Positions 5,187-5,315 of a stretch of DNA of 5,315 nucleotides are shown here, piece by piece (positions within the stretch are counted from its first letter, which is position 1; each line of letters begins with the position of its first letter). The notes under the pieces are model-generated. The model did not search any database. It saw only the letters and a program-made list of their open reading frames with translations, and was not told the DNA's origin. This stretch comes from Holosporaceae bacterium. GTDB lineage: Bacteria > Pseudomonadota > Alphaproteobacteria > UBA3830. The translations under genes were made by a program, and so were the position numbers. Location: positions 1-5,315 of the forward strand of contig JAISMI010000048.1 of NCBI GenBank assembly GCA_031276835.1, given 5' to 3'.

Positions 5187-5256
5187 AGACGGAACCCATT
5201 TGACAACCGCGCCCTGCCGCGGCGCGTTATATGAAAAATCTGCGACCGTCTGAAAA
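5182..5256. repeat. 75-bp nested palindrome (cruciform-type)
   Basis: The outer arms TTTTTAGACGG (5182-5192) and CCGTCTGAAAA (5246-5256) pair over 11 positions with one G/T wobble. Nested inside, CGCGCC (5208-5213) pairs perfectly with GGCGCG (5221-5226) across a seven-base loop. No protein is encoded. The two-level symmetry in a spacer suggests a small interspersed palindromic repeat, though only one copy is visible here. Confidence 0.55.
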
Positions 5257-5263
5257 AAATTGT

Positions 5264-5315
5264 GGGATTGCCCAATAAAAATAGAAAAAGTTAGCTAAAT
5301 CCATTGATTTTCAGG
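5264..5315. mobile_element. Second copy of the MITE-like element, truncated by the window end
   Basis: The last 52 bases, beginning GGGATTGCCCAATAAAAATA, are the reverse complement of 3162-3213 with 49 of 52 positions identical. The match begins exactly at the terminal base pair of the element, so 5264 is its left boundary. The visible arm is oriented opposite to the right arm of the first copy. The adjoining bases (AAATTGT, 5257-5263) would be the target duplication, but the other end lies outside the window. Confidence 0.85.

Overview
The window is moderately AT-rich bacterial DNA with short, mostly Sec-exported orphan proteins, one large conserved metabolic gene, and unusually wide spacers full of palindromes and repeats. 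Signal peptides and Shine-Dalgarno sites are Gram-negative in style. The mix of sparse coding, orphan secreted proteins, palindromic repeats and decayed gene tails would fit a host-associated or intracellular proteobacterium, perhaps an alphaproteobacterial endosymbiont. That placement is inference; no rRNA or taxonomic marker gene is present.

Layout. On the minus strand, 1-141 is the signal-peptide end of a secreted protein that runs off the window. Next, 242-802 (minus) encodes a 186-aa exported protein with a weak resemblance to the type VI secretion component TssJ. A divergent AT-rich spacer (803-980) separates it from the only confidently named gene, acetoacetyl-CoA synthetase (981-2939, plus). 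That gene appears to be transcribed alone and carries the full set of adenylate-forming-enzyme motifs.

Positions 2940-3501 are a 562-base spacer without an intact gene. It holds a weak terminator, a strong hairpin, a 151-bp palindromic element with 7-bp target-site duplications (a MITE-like insertion), a 17-bp tandem repeat and an ~88-bp tandem duplication. The second unit of that duplication runs into the 3' end of the next gene. Removing the insertion restores an open reading frame in phase with the end of the synthetase, so the insertion may have landed in a gene remnant.

Two divergent orphan genes for exported proteins follow: 3502-4281 (minus, 259 aa, four cysteines) and 4428-5048 (plus, 206 aa, Ala/Ser/Gln/Asn-rich). 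They share an AT-rich promoter spacer. In both cases the gene's 3' end is echoed just downstream, as though a tandem copy had been lost. The region ends with a terminator-like hairpin, a 75-base cruciform-type palindrome, and the first 52 bases of a second copy of the mobile element. The two element copies bracket the secreted-protein pair.

The synthetase would activate acetoacetate to acetoacetyl-CoA, from host ketone bodies or polyhydroxybutyrate breakdown. Nothing in the sequence ties it functionally to the exported proteins.
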